Shown here piece by piece: positions 26,910 through 35,222 of a stretch of DNA of 64,000 nucleotides. The stretch comes from Pontibacter russatus. GTDB lineage: Bacteria > Bacteroidota > Bacteroidia > Cytophagales > Hymenobacteraceae. The stretch's first letter is position 1. Each line of letters starts with the position of its first letter. The stretch is from contig NZ_CP047984.1 of assembly GCF_009931655.1 (NCBI RefSeq), positions 2,559,001-2,623,000 on the forward strand, written 5' to 3'. A model generated the notes under the pieces. The model searched no databases and had not been told where the DNA came from. It worked only from the letters and a program-made list of their open reading frames with translations. A program made the position numbers and the translations under genes.

Positions 26910-28091
26910 TTATTGTGCTGATTCGTCTCCGTGTTCGTTCCAACTCATCGGATAATTTTGGTCCATATAGGGCACCGCGTCCTCGGTTATATATAAGGGC
27001 TTGAACGTGTCGATCATCACGGCGTACTCCTCTGTTCCTTTTTTGCCGATACTGGCCTCTGCCGTGCCAGGGTGCGGCCCGTGCGGGATGCCGCCCGGAT
27101 GCACCGTAAACGAAGCGATGTCCACGCCCTTGCGGCTCATGAAGTTGCCCTCCACGTAATACAGCACCTCGTCAGAGTCCACGTTGGAGTGGTTGTAGGG
27201 CGCCGGGATGGACAGCGGGTGGTAGTCGAAGAGGCGGGGCACGAACGAGCAAATCACGAAGTTGTGCGCCTCGAAAGTCTGGTGTACCGGCGGCGGCTGG
27301 TGAATGCGGCCCGTGATGGGCTCAAAATCATATATGGAGAAGGCGTAGGGGTAGAAATAGCCGTCCCAGCCCACGGCATCAAACGGGCTGAAATCATAAT
27401 AATACTGGTGCAACTCGCCTTCCTTCTTAATCTGCACCAGCCTTTCGCCCGGCTCCGTCTCCGTAACCAGCTCCAGGGGCGGGCGGATGTCGCGCTCGCA
27501 GAACGGCGCGTGCTCCAGCAACTGCCCGAACTGGTTGCGGTAGCGGCGCGGCGTCTCCACCGGACTGAACGACTCGATGACCAGCAGCCGCACCTGCCCC
27601 GCGTCAAACCGGAATTTGTGGATGATGGTGCGCGGGATAACCAGATAGTCGCCGGGCCTGAACGGGATGCGGCCCATCTGGGTGAGCAGGTCGCCGCTGC
27701 CCTCGTGCACGAACACCACCTCGTCGGCCTGCGCGTTTTTGTAGCAGTAGGCCATCTCCCGCTCCGAGGGGTTGCAGATGCTGATGGCCACATCGCTGTT
27801 GAAGAGCATGGTCTTGCGCGCGCTGAGGTAGTCGGGGCCGGTGGTTTCCACGCTCAGGGTGCGTATATGGTGCGGCGCCAGTTTGATGCCCTCCGCCTTT
27901 TTCGGAGCAAAGGGCTTTGGCTCCCCGATGCGGCTGATCCGGGTGGGCGGGTGTATATGGTACAGCAGCGAGGAAACACCGCTGAAGCCCAGCGTGCCCA
28001 CCAGCTGCTCTTTGTAGAGGCTGCCGTCCGGCTGCCGGAACTGCGTGTGCCGCTTGTGCGGGATCTCTCCTAACTTATGGTAGTACGCCAT
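26910..28091 (-). CDS. hmgA: Homogentisate 1,2-dioxygenase
   Basis: Ring-cleaving iron(II) dioxygenase of tyrosine/phenylalanine catabolism that turns homogentisate into maleylacetoacetate. 393 aa, within the shorter bacterial group (about 380-440). The iron site is visible near the C-terminus: His and Glu in PYNHSNVDSDEVLYYVEGNF and His in HPGGIPHGPHPG. The N-terminus MAYYHKLGEIPHKRHTQFRQ is typical of Bacteroidota homologues. The partner genes (hppD, fahA) are not in this window; a PaaG-like hydratase lies far away at 55 kb. Confidence 0.95.
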   Translation of the reverse strand: MAYYHKLGEIPHKRHTQFRQPDGSLYKEQLVGTLGFSGVSSLLYHIHPPTRISRIGEPKPFAPKKAEGIKLAPHHIRTLSVETTGPDYLSARKTMLFNSDVAISICNPSEREMAYCYKNAQADEVVFVHEGSGDLLTQMGRIPFRPGDYLVIPRTIIHKFRFDAGQVRLLVIESFSPVETPRRYRNQFGQLLEHAPFCERDIRPPLELVTETEPGERLVQIKKEGELHQYYYDFSPFDAVGWDGYFYPYAFSIYDFEPITGRIHQPPPVHQTFEAHNFVICSFVPRLFDYHPLSIPAPYNHSNVDSDEVLYYVEGNFMSRKGVDIASFTVHPGGIPHGPHPGTAEASIGKKGTEEYAVMIDTFKPLYITEDAVPYMDQNYPMSWNEHGDESAQ

Positions 28092-28212
28092 GCGGTGGTG
28101 CTATATAGGGTTGGGTAATTCAGACAGCGCGTGCAAGCCCACAGCCGCCATTCTCAAGACAGACATTTATATGCTTCAGGTCTGCGGCTTGGAGTACCGG
28201 ACTATCAGGCTC

Positions 28213-28233
28213 TTTCGGATTTGCAATCCGAAA
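28213..28233. repeat. Palindrome in the gap between hmgA and the S41 protease gene
   Basis: TTTCGGATT / AATCCGAAA with a 3-nt loop, perfect 9-bp arms. The surrounding 230 bases show no gene. The motif looks like a dispersed palindromic element, but no second copy is in this window. Confidence 0.4.
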
Positions 28234-28355
28234 TCTTCTTTACAGCCTAGATTTCCTCCGCGCCGATTTGCCTTACATGAAGCCTGCTCAGACTGGGCTG
28301 CTGCCTTCGCTCCTTCAGATTTATTTCTGCGCAAACAAAAACAAAACTACGCTCC

Positions 28356-30017
28356 TTACCCTCTGCCCCTGGCCAGGCTCATCGCCTGGCTGAAGTGCTT
28401 CAGCGCCTCCTGAAACTCCTCATCCGACTCGTGCAGCACCGGAAAGAAGCCCTTGTTGCCATATATGCTGCGCGCGATAAACGCCTTGATGTTATTGCGG
28501 ATCAATTCTTTGGAGCGGGCGTATTCCTCCTCCTTGAACTCCACGTCGGCGGCGTTGGCCAACTGCACCACCTCCTGCAGCATCTTGTCCGTTACCTGGA
28601 AATTCTTTTTGAACTTCTCAAACGGCAGCTTCTCCAGTTCCTTGCGGTGGTCGCGGTAATAACCCAGCGTATACTCCCGGATTACGTTCTTGTTGTAGAG
28701 CTGGCTCAGGTAGGGCGACAACTCAGTGGTGTCCTGGGGCACAAACACATCGGGCATAATGCCGCCGCCGCCATACACGGTGCGGCCGCGCAGCGTCTCG
28801 TACTTCAGCGAGTCCACGAACAGGCTGCTGTCCGGGTGAAAATACTCGCCGTTTTCGAAGCGGTGCATGATGTCCATCTCATACTCCTCGGCACCCTCGG
28901 TATAGGGCTTCTGGATGGAGCGGCCGCTGGGCGTGTAGTAGCGGGAGATGGTGAGGCGCAGCTCGGACCCGTCGTTGAGCGGAATCGGCATCTGCACCAG
29001 GCCCTTGCCAAAAGAGCGGCGGCCCACAATCAGGGCGCGGTCGTTGTCCTGCAGGGCGCCGGCCACAATCTCGGAGGCCGAGGCGCTGCCCTCGTCGAGC
29101 AGCACAATCAGCGGGCCCTTCTCAAAATCGCCCTCGGTGCGGGCAAAGGTTTTGGAGTCATACTTGTCGCCTTTGCCGTCGGTATACACAATCAGCTTGT
29201 CGCCGGAGATAAACTCGTCGGCCATCCGGATGGCGTGGTCCATATAGCCGCCGGGGTTGCCGCGCAGGTCCAGTATCAGGCGCTGCAGCCCTTTTTTCTT
29301 CAGGCCGGTGAGCGCCTCCTTGAATTCCTCGAAGGTGTCGGACGCGAAGCGGCTGACTTTTATATAGCCTGTCCGGTCGTCCACCATATAGCTCACGTCC
29401 ACAGACTGCGTCGGGATTTTGCTGCGTTGCAAAGAGAAGGGAAGCAGTTTTTTGGTACCCTCGCGCTTCACGGTAAGATTCACTTTGGAGCCCTCCGGGC
29501 CGCGCAGCCGCTTGAACACGCCCTCGTTGTTGATGCCGATGCCCGCCACCTTCTCGCCGTCCACTGTGATGATTTTGTCACCGGCCTGGATGCCCGCCGC
29601 CTCGGAAGGGCCGCCGCTCAGCGGGGAAATCACATAGATGGTATCATTAAAAATGTTGAACTCCACGCCGATGCCCTCAAAGTCACCCTCCAGGTAAGAG
29701 CGCGCCATGGCCAGTTCGTCTGCCGGTATATAGGAAGTGTGCGGGTCCAGTTTCTCCAGCATCTTGGTGATGGCGTAATCCGAAAGCTCCTCTATGTCCA
29801 CGGTGTCCACGTAGTCGCGGTCTATATAGCTGAGGATGTCGCGGTACTTGAGGTAGCTTTTGGCTGTGTCCTGCGGGTTGGTGGAGGAGGGCGAAAAGGT
29901 ATTGGCGCCAATCAGCACCCCCACTGCCAGCGCCAGCCCGATAAACAGCGGCAGTTTTACCTGAAATGGCGAGTTCCGGATATGCTTCCTTTCTCCCCCT
30001 TGCTCTACGTTGTCCAT
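28356..30017 (-). CDS. S41-family C-terminal processing peptidase (CtpA-like) with PDZ domain
   Basis: 553-aa envelope protease. One N-terminal membrane anchor (about 21-38), then the peptidase cap, a PDZ domain (about 115-190, GIGVEFNIFNDTIYVISPL and AGIQAGDKIITVDGE), and the S41 core. The Ser-Lys dyad is intact: Ser within DEGSASASEIVAG (about 311-315) and Lys in RRSFGKGLVQ (Lys 338). The C-terminal about 130 residues are a helical extension typical of Bacteroidota members. It probably trims or degrades periplasmic proteins. Genes flanking it are unrelated; its start is followed by a long intergenic region. Confidence 0.94.
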   Translation of the reverse strand: MDNVEQGGERKHIRNSPFQVKLPLFIGLALAVGVLIGANTFSPSSTNPQDTAKSYLKYRDILSYIDRDYVDTVDIEELSDYAITKMLEKLDPHTSYIPADELAMARSYLEGDFEGIGVEFNIFNDTIYVISPLSGGPSEAAGIQAGDKIITVDGEKVAGIGINNEGVFKRLRGPEGSKVNLTVKREGTKKLLPFSLQRSKIPTQSVDVSYMVDDRTGYIKVSRFASDTFEEFKEALTGLKKKGLQRLILDLRGNPGGYMDHAIRMADEFISGDKLIVYTDGKGDKYDSKTFARTEGDFEKGPLIVLLDEGSASASEIVAGALQDNDRALIVGRRSFGKGLVQMPIPLNDGSELRLTISRYYTPSGRSIQKPYTEGAEEYEMDIMHRFENGEYFHPDSSLFVDSLKYETLRGRTVYGGGGIMPDVFVPQDTTELSPYLSQLYNKNVIREYTLGYYRDHRKELEKLPFEKFKKNFQVTDKMLQEVVQLANAADVEFKEEEYARSKELIRNNIKAFIARSIYGNKGFFPVLHESDEEFQEALKHFSQAMSLARGRG

Positions 30018-30274
30018 AATCTAGCTTAAGAATGTGCGCGTACCTGTCTCCACCAAAGCACCGCAGCAACCGATGCCACAAGTTAATAAATATCCAGAGG
30101 GGCCAATAGATTTATACAAGTACGCATGTGCGAAAGTTGCGGCCTGCAACCGGTTATTGCCCCTGCTACTGTGCCTATAACACAATCCGATGCCAAATAA
30201 TTTAAATTCCGGTTCTTCTTCTTTTGAAGCCCATCAGCAACTCATGTTTATATAGGACTAACGCAGTTCAATTC

Positions 30275-30302
30275 TTGCCCCTCTTTGAAGGGGGAGTTTC
30301 TC
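30275..30302. repeat. CCCCTC/GAGTTTC-type palindromic repeat, copy A
   Basis: CCCCTCTTTGAAGGGGGAG followed by TTTCTC. Related sequences occur at 43869-43905 and 56651-56682, each a C-rich arm, short centre, G-rich arm and GGAGTT...TC end. Confidence 0.5.
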
Positions 30303-30517
30303 ACATTGTTCATACCTTTGCGCAAGTCCTGTTAAATATGGTTTATATATGCTCGAGCGCCCCCGCTCGTGTCCGTTATCATAGGGCCTCCGGCCGGACT
30401 GCGTTGTGTACCAAGCATCACATCAGGATGATTATATCAGGATTTAGGTTTGAAATCTATCTATAGATGGCTGCTCCCGCGCCCGGCTGTTCCTCAACAA
30501 AAAACCATATAAATCCC

Positions 30518-30525
30518 TACCTTTG
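30518..30525 (+). promoter_or_regulatory. -7 box of ruvX-def
   Basis: TACCTTTG 18 bases before the ruvX ATG at 30544; no clear -33 element. Confidence 0.5.
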
Positions 30526-30543
30526 CAGTTCAGGAAAATGCAT

Positions 30544-30960
30544 ATGGGCAGGATAATGGCGATTGATTACGGGACAAAGCGCGTGGGGTTGGCAGTGACG
30601 GACCCGCTGCAGCTAATTGCCAATCCCTTAGAAACCGTTCACGCCAAAGATGTGTTGTCTTACCTGAAGGCCTATGTGCTGCGCGAGCCGGTGGAGGCGA
30701 TGGTGGTGGGCATGCCGCGCCGCCTGTCGGGGGAGGCCACGCAGGCCACCCAGCACGTGGTGGGCTTCGTGCGCAAGCTGCAGAAGGAGCTGCCCGGCAT
30801 ACCGGTACACACCGTAGACGAGCGCTTCACGTCGAAGATGGCCCAGGCGGCGATGCTGGCGGGCGGCCTGAAAAAGAAGGACCGCCAGGACAAAGCCACC
30901 GTGGACCGCGTGAGCGCCGCCATCATTTTACAGTCGTATTTAGAGAGCAGAGCTATATGA
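30544..30960 (+). CDS. ruvX: RuvX/YqgF family Holliday-junction resolvase-like protein
   Basis: RNase H-fold nuclease implicated in 16S rRNA 5'-end processing and possibly Holliday-junction resolution. 138 aa from ATG 30544 (MGRIMAIDYGTKRVG), the start that matches Bacteroidota homologues; the promoter box at 30518 rules out much longer N-termini. The first catalytic Asp is in AIDYGTKRVGLAVTDP, the glutamate and last Asp regions are VDERFTSKMAQAAM and DKATVDRVSAAIILQSYL. Its stop overlaps the def start by 4 bases (ATGA), so the two are co-translated. Confidence 0.93.
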   Translation: MGRIMAIDYGTKRVGLAVTDPLQLIANPLETVHAKDVLSYLKAYVLREPVEAMVVGMPRRLSGEATQATQHVVGFVRKLQKELPGIPVHTVDERFTSKMAQAAMLAGGLKKKDRQDKATVDRVSAAIILQSYLESRAI

Positions 30961-31526
30961 TTTACCCGATTACCGCTTACGGCGATCCCGTTTTAAAAGA
31001 AGAAGCACAAGACATCCCGCAGGATTACCCGGACCTCAAAGAACTGGTGGATGATATGTTCACGACCATGTACCACGCGCACGGTGTCGGGCTGGCCGCC
31101 CCCCAGATCAGCAAGAGCATCCGCCTGTTCGTCATCGACTCTGAGCCTATGATGGACGACGAGGACAAAGGCAAGGGCGTGAAGAAGGCGTTCATCAACC
31201 CGGAGATTGTGGAAGAAGAGGGCGAAGAGTGGGGCTTTGAGGAAGGTTGCCTGAGCATCCCCGGCGTGCGCGAGGTGGTGTACCGCCCCGAGCGCATCGT
31301 GATCCGCTACTTCGACGAGGAGTGGAACGAGCACGAAGACTCCTATGACGGCATGACGGCCCGCGTCATCCAGCACGAGTACGACCACATCGAGGGCATC
31401 CTGTTCACCGACCACCTGAACGGCCTGAAGAAGCGCCTCATCAAGGGCAAACTCGCGAAGATTTCCAAAGGGGAGGTGGACGCCGACTACAAAATGAAAT
31501 TCCCGGCGCTGGCAAAGAAGCGCTAA
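30957..31526 (+). CDS. def: Peptide deformylase
   Basis: Removes the formyl group from N-terminal formyl-methionine. 189 aa with all three signature motifs: GVGLAAPQ (about 42-49), EGCLSIPGV (about 97-105, metal Cys) and QHEYDHIEG (about 142-150, two metal His and catalytic Glu). A slightly acidic insertion (MMDDEDKGKGVKKAF) is normal in Bacteroidota. It follows ruvX with a 4-base overlap, a common arrangement in this phylum, and is ended by a long-stem terminator. Confidence 0.96.
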   Translation: MIYPITAYGDPVLKEEAQDIPQDYPDLKELVDDMFTTMYHAHGVGLAAPQISKSIRLFVIDSEPMMDDEDKGKGVKKAFINPEIVEEEGEEWGFEEGCLSIPGVREVVYRPERIVIRYFDEEWNEHEDSYDGMTARVIQHEYDHIEGILFTDHLNGLKKRLIKGKLAKISKGEVDADYKMKFPALAKKR

Positions 31527-31541
31527 GGCCAACGCCTCAGT

Positions 31542-31591
31542 TATATATGAAACTGCCTGCCACTTAGCTGTGGCAGGCAGTTTCATATATA
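31542..31591. terminator. Long-stem terminator of ruvX-def
   Basis: Perfect 22-bp stem (31542-31563 with 31570-31591), 6-nt loop TTAGCT; stem base is TATATATG. Confidence 0.75.
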
Positions 31592-31753
31592 GGGGAGTCC
31601 TGGATGGCCGGAAAATACCGCCGCCACGGTTCCGGCTATATGGCAATCTCCCAAAAAGCTGTATTTTTAGGGGCCGGAATTACCTGTGGCAGGGCAATGG
31701 CATTATATGTGTAGCCGGAGGTTGCCTATATGCCTTAAACTTTTAACGACAAC

Positions 31754-32731
31754 ATGAACAGCAGACGCAACTTCATCAAATTATCGGCCTGGGGCACTAC
31801 CCTCCTCACGGGCCTGTACCCGGCCGGGAAAGCATTTGCCGGCACGTTGGGCAAGGGCGCGGCAAACAAACCCATCGTCATCTCCACCTGGAACCACGGC
31901 ATGCCGGCCAACGATGCAGCCTGGAAGGTCCTGTCGGGGAACGGGAGCGCACTGGACGCGGTGGAAGCGGGCGTGCGGGTGCCCGAAGCAGACCCGGAAG
32001 TGCGCACAGTGGGCTATGGCGGCTTTCCGGACCGTGAAGGCAAAGTAACGCTGGACGCCTGCATCATGGACAAAGACAGCAACTGCGGCTCGGTGGCTTT
32101 TCTACAGCATATCAAGCACCCGATTTCTGTGGCCCGCAAAGTGATGGAGGAGACACCGCACGTGATGCTGGTGGGAGAGGGGGCGTTGGATTTCGCGCTG
32201 TCACAGGGTTTTAAGAAGGAAAAACTTTTGACCCCCGCTTCTGAGAAAGACTGGAAAAACTGGCTGAAGGAGTCGAAGTACAAGCCGGTTATCAACATCG
32301 AGAACCACGATACCATCGGCATGCTGGCCATGGATGCGAACGGCGACCTCGCGGGCGCCTGCACCACCAGCGGCGCCGCTTTCAAAATGCACGGCCGCGT
32401 AGGCGATTCCCCTATCATCGGGGCGGGTTTGTTCGTGGACAATGAAGTGGGCGCCGCCACGGCCACGGGCCTGGGCGAAGCGGTGATGCGGATGGTGGGC
32501 AGCCACTTAGTGGTGGAACTGATGCGCCAGGGCAACTCGCCGCAGGATGCCTGCAGGCTGGCGGTCGAGCGGATCATCGCCAAGCAAAAGGATGTGAAGG
32601 ATTTGCAGGTTGGCTTCATCGCCCTCAACAAGCAGGGAGAGTACGGCGGCTACTGCATCCACAAAGGCTTCGACTATGCCGTGCGCGACAAGGCGACCAA
32701 CAAGTTGATTGACTCCAAATACAAGCTATAG
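31754..32731 (+). CDS. N4-(beta-N-acetylglucosaminyl)-L-asparaginase (glycosylasparaginase)
   Basis: Ntn-hydrolase that cleaves the GlcNAc-Asn bond of N-glycopeptides. 325 aa. The N-terminus MNSRRNFIKLSAWGTTLLTG is a Tat-type signal, so it is probably periplasmic. The autocleavage/nucleophile Thr is in NHDTIGMLAMDANGDLAGACTTSG (His-Asp-Thr at about 190-192), with the substrate-binding GRVGDSPIIGAG downstream and GLGEAVMRM. Length matches bacterial aspartylglucosaminidases (about 300-340). Only 12 nt separate it from cutC, suggesting an operon. Confidence 0.94.
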   Translation: MNSRRNFIKLSAWGTTLLTGLYPAGKAFAGTLGKGAANKPIVISTWNHGMPANDAAWKVLSGNGSALDAVEAGVRVPEADPEVRTVGYGGFPDREGKVTLDACIMDKDSNCGSVAFLQHIKHPISVARKVMEETPHVMLVGEGALDFALSQGFKKEKLLTPASEKDWKNWLKESKYKPVINIENHDTIGMLAMDANGDLAGACTTSGAAFKMHGRVGDSPIIGAGLFVDNEVGAATATGLGEAVMRMVGSHLVVELMRQGNSPQDACRLAVERIIAKQKDVKDLQVGFIALNKQGEYGGYCIHKGFDYAVRDKATNKLIDSKYKL

Positions 32732-32743
32732 CCCGGCCAAAGC

Positions 32744-33484
32744 ATGCAAGCACTCGAAATCTGTATCGACTCGGCACATGCGGCCATCGCGGCTGAGAAA
32801 GGCGGCGCGCAGCGCGTAGAGCTCTGCGACAACCTGGCCGAGGGCGGCACCACGCCCAGCGCCGGCATGATCGCGCTCACCCGCCGATATATAAACATCG
32901 GCTTGCACGTGCTCATCCGCCCGCGAAGAGGCGATTTCCTGTACACCCACCTCGAATTTGAAATCATGAAGCACGATATTGAAGTGGCGAAAAACCTGGG
33001 AGCAGACGGTGTGGTGATAGGCATTCTGAAAGCCGACGGCACCATTGACACAGACCGCACACGCCAGCTGATGGAACTGGCCCAACCCCTCAGCGTCACC
33101 TTTCACCGCGCTTTCGATTTAACTCCTGATCCATATCAGGCGCTGGACGAGCTGCTGCAGCTAGGGGTGCCACGCTTGCTGACTTCCGGACAGCAGGCAT
33201 CGGCTTTCGAGGGCGCCCCGCTTATCCGGGAACTGGTGAAGCAGGCGGGCGAAAAGCTCATCGTGATGCCGGGAGCGGGCATAAACGAGCAGAACATCAA
33301 AGAAATAGCAACGATAACGGGAGCTAAAGAATACCACACCTCCGCCCGCAGCAAGTTCGAGGGGGATATGGCTTTCCGGCGAGAGCACCTGTTCATGGCC
33401 AGCGCCCAGCCTCTGTCAGAATACGAGCACTATACCGCCGACGCAGACAAAATCGCCGCGATACGCAAGGCTGCTGAAGCGTAG
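32744..33484 (+). CDS. cutC: CutC family protein
   Basis: TIM-barrel protein of 246 aa. The family signature is clear: LEICIDSAHAAIAAEKGGAQRVELCDNLAEGG at the start (residues 3-34), LHVLIRPRRGDFLY (about 53-66), TFHRAFD and ILTSGQ-like LLTSGQQASA. CutC was named for copper tolerance in E. coli, but that role has been disputed and its activity is not settled. It lies 12 nt behind the glycosylasparaginase, which makes a link to glycan breakdown possible but unproven. Confidence 0.94.
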   Translation: MQALEICIDSAHAAIAAEKGGAQRVELCDNLAEGGTTPSAGMIALTRRYINIGLHVLIRPRRGDFLYTHLEFEIMKHDIEVAKNLGADGVVIGILKADGTIDTDRTRQLMELAQPLSVTFHRAFDLTPDPYQALDELLQLGVPRLLTSGQQASAFEGAPLIRELVKQAGEKLIVMPGAGINEQNIKEIATITGAKEYHTSARSKFEGDMAFRREHLFMASAQPLSEYEHYTADADKIAAIRKAAEA

Positions 33485-33585
33485 TTTAGCGGCTATATAT
33501 GGTGCTTTTTCCGGCTTTGATTGATGGCTGGGACGGTTTGCCAATTATCAGCACTCGCCCAAGTTTATATATCGCATCCTGGCAA

Positions 33586-34329
33586 TTAATTAATAATCTC
33601 TCCTTTGTTATTGGCCAACTTTTCGCGCCATCGCTGGAGTTCCCCAGGTGATTGCCTTACCCAATCCGTTGCTTCGCCAACGATTCTTAGCGGTGCCTGG
33701 GAGCGATAGGAGCGTGTCGGGTTGCCCGGGAATTTTTTGTCTGTCACGTTGGGGTCATTCTCAAAACTGCCGGTCGGCTCAACGATATAAACACGTTCAC
33801 GCCCATCGCCTTTCGCCAATGCAGCAGCAAGCCCCGCCCCGTTAACCAGGGCCGTGAAATAAATGTGATTCATTTTGAGTTCAGCTTTGTAATTAGAACT
33901 GCCCCCTGCTGTCAGCAACTCGCCCACCTGCAAATCTGCTTTGGTGCCATGATAAAAGGGTCCTTTGTCCGAGGGTTTATCTTTAAACGATGCTGCTAAA
34001 TCATAATTCTCTCTTGCCTTATCAGATTCACCTAAATCCTCATAGCATTTGGCAATGTTTGCATATAGAGAGGGAAAAGCACTCTTAACAGCGTCTGTAT
34101 TTATCTTCAAGGCAAACTGCAAAGCCGCTTTGAGCCATTTCAATTTGTCGGACACATTTTTTTGATGCCGGGCTACATAATGACCTGACATGAACTTTTC
34201 AAAGTCGTTTGTCGCTTCGTCCCAGGCTTGATGAAACAGCTCGCTTGCTTCTTCAGGTTTTCCTTTTTCTTCAAGGGCCATCCCCTGAAGGCACAGTTTA
34301 ACAACGTTGTTGCTTGGGCTGAACTCCAT
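33586..34329 (-). CDS. arr: Rifampin ADP-ribosyltransferase (Arr) with N-terminal TPR-like domain
   Basis: 247 aa. Residues about 124-247 are a whole Arr domain: FYHGTKADLQVGELL, MNHIYFTALVNGAG, RVYIVEPTGSFENDPNVTDK, FPGNPTRSYRSQAPLRIVGE; known Arr enzymes inactivate rifamycins by ADP-ribosylation of the C23 hydroxyl. Ordinary Arr proteins are about 140 aa, so the N-terminal about 120 residues are an added domain; its helical pairs (LCLQGMALEEKGKPEEASELF, SLYANIAKCYEDLGESDKARE) look like TPR units. Composition is low-GC compared with flanks. It is the last gene of a minus-strand cassette-like run behind higBA. Confidence 0.88.
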   Translation of the reverse strand: MEFSPSNNVVKLCLQGMALEEKGKPEEASELFHQAWDEATNDFEKFMSGHYVARHQKNVSDKLKWLKAALQFALKINTDAVKSAFPSLYANIAKCYEDLGESDKARENYDLAASFKDKPSDKGPFYHGTKADLQVGELLTAGGSSNYKAELKMNHIYFTALVNGAGLAAALAKGDGRERVYIVEPTGSFENDPNVTDKKFPGNPTRSYRSQAPLRIVGEATDWVRQSPGELQRWREKLANNKGEIIN

Positions 34330-34401
34330 TTTCCAATTGATTTGGCTGTTAAGTGTTATAATATCAATTTAGCTGGTCGTCCTTAGGAGGGTGTATTGTT
34401 T

Positions 34402-34478
34402 CATAACGACCGTCAGCGTTACTCGTGCATAAAGCGGGCAAGGCATAGCCGCAGTTTAGCTTATGTGCCTGGTTAGGC
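34402..34478 (-). repeat. attC-like site after higA (weaker)
   Basis: On the gene strand it begins GCCTAAC, which includes the higA stop codon and fits the RYYYAAC core of integron attC sites; an imperfect stem (GCACATAAGC with GCTTTATGC) follows and it ends CGTTATG. The right-hand core deviates from GTTRRRY, so the call is tentative. Confidence 0.4.
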
Positions 34479-34772
34479 TGCACTTTTCTCAAAGCGCTTT
34501 ATCGTTTCCAACTCTTTTTGCTTTGTTGCCATTTCTTCTTCCAAATCGTAGTCGTCTTGCAGTCCGAGCCAAAACTTTGGGGAGTTTCCAAAGTAGTAGC
34601 TTAACCTTAGGGCTGTGTCTGCTGTAATGCGCCTGTTGCCCTTCAAGATTCCGGATATTCTGGTTTGAGGTATACCAATGTCCTTTGAAAGCCTGTAGGC
34701 TGTGATGTTTAAAGGAACAAGAAACTCTTCTTGCAGTATTTCTCCTGGATGAATATTAGGTAGTCGTCCCAT
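34473..34772 (-). CDS. higA: HigA-family addiction-module antitoxin
   Basis: 99-aa antitoxin with a helix-turn-helix. The signature IHPGEILQEEFLVPLNITAYRLSKD and the HTH IPQTRISGILKGNRRITADTALRLSYYFGNSPKFWLGLQ are diagnostic of the VapI/HigA group. It sits 9 nt downstream of the toxin gene, i.e. in the toxin-first order of HigBA. It should neutralise HigB and repress the promoter. The stop codon lies inside GCCTAAC, the start of an attC-like site. Confidence 0.93.
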   Translation of the reverse strand: MGRLPNIHPGEILQEEFLVPLNITAYRLSKDIGIPQTRISGILKGNRRITADTALRLSYYFGNSPKFWLGLQDDYDLEEEMATKQKELETIKRFEKSAA

Positions 34773-34781
34773 TGTCTTTTC

Positions 34782-35063
34782 TTAGTGGTAATCTATAATT
34801 TCTACTTCTGATGCCTGGCCGTTGTTCCATAGAAAAATGATTCTCCATTGGCTGTTAATCCGGATACTGTAGAACGCTTTCAAGTTTCCTGCTAACTTCT
34901 CTAATCTGTTGGAAGGAGGAATCCGGAGGTCAGCAATGTCTTGAGAGTTGTGGAGCATCCTTAATTTGCGTCTGCCAACTGTCTGGATTTCTATTGGCAG
35001 CTTTGCAACCCTTTCTCCATTCCAGATTTTTTCAGTCTCCTTTGACCCAAAAGATATAATCAT
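34782..35063 (-). CDS. higB: HigB/RelE-type toxin
   Basis: 93-aa RelE/ParE-superfamily toxin, probably a ribosome-dependent mRNA interferase. Begins MIISFGSKETEKIWNGERV and carries the conserved RKLRMLHNSQDIADLRIPPSNRLEKL and FYSIRINSQWRIIFLWNNGQASEVEIIDYH, which hold the basic and His/Arg residues of HigB active sites. It precedes higA in one operon. A TACCTTTG promoter box lies 25 nt upstream. Confidence 0.93.
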   Translation of the reverse strand: MIISFGSKETEKIWNGERVAKLPIEIQTVGRRKLRMLHNSQDIADLRIPPSNRLEKLAGNLKAFYSIRINSQWRIIFLWNNGQASEVEIIDYH

Positions 35064-35087
35064 ACTTACTTAACACGATACTAACGC

Positions 35088-35095
35088 CAAAGGTA
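35088..35095 (-). promoter_or_regulatory. -7 box of higBA
   Basis: TACCTTTG on the minus strand (CAAAGGTA on plus), 24 nt ahead of higB. Nearby GTGTTAA words at about 35072-35078 and 35105-35111 could be HigA sites, unproven. Confidence 0.5.
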
Positions 35096-35146
35096 AGCAT
35101 TAAGTTTAACACTAAAAAGACGTGTAATTCTACTCTTTGAAATACA

Positions 35147-35212
35147 GCCCAACAGTTAGTGTAAGCGGCGGCGAAGGCCGTTGGCCGAGATGCCGTTTAC
35201 ACAATGTTAGCT
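35147..35212 (-). repeat. attC-like hairpin (66 bp) between the unknown gene and higBA
   Basis: Gene-strand order: AGCTAAC, 3 nt, arm GTGTAAACGGC, 22-nt centre with a GGCC-AAC-GGCC mini-hairpin, arm GCCGCTTACAC (10 of 11 pair), 5 nt, GTTGGGC. The right core fits GTTRRRY exactly; the left core deviates from RYYYAAC at one position. Overall size and layout are those of integron attC sites. Confidence 0.55.
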
Positions 35213-35222
35213 GCTGCCTTTT

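Larger units (their letters stand above)
30018..30543. other. Long intergenic region with repeat and orphan promoter
   Basis: About 525 bases without a gene. It holds one copy of a CCCCTC...GGGGGAG hairpin repeat (30275-30302), a TACCTTTG box (30313-30320) with no gene behind it, a CGAGCG/CGCTCG hairpin (30354-30369) and the ruvX promoter. Confidence 0.5.

Noticed and set aside
28395-30029. 544-codon plus-strand open frame opposite the S41 protease gene
   Set aside because: Antisense shadow of a GC-rich gene; His/Val/Leu-rich composition without domains. The same applies to the long antisense frames over uvrA and asnS.
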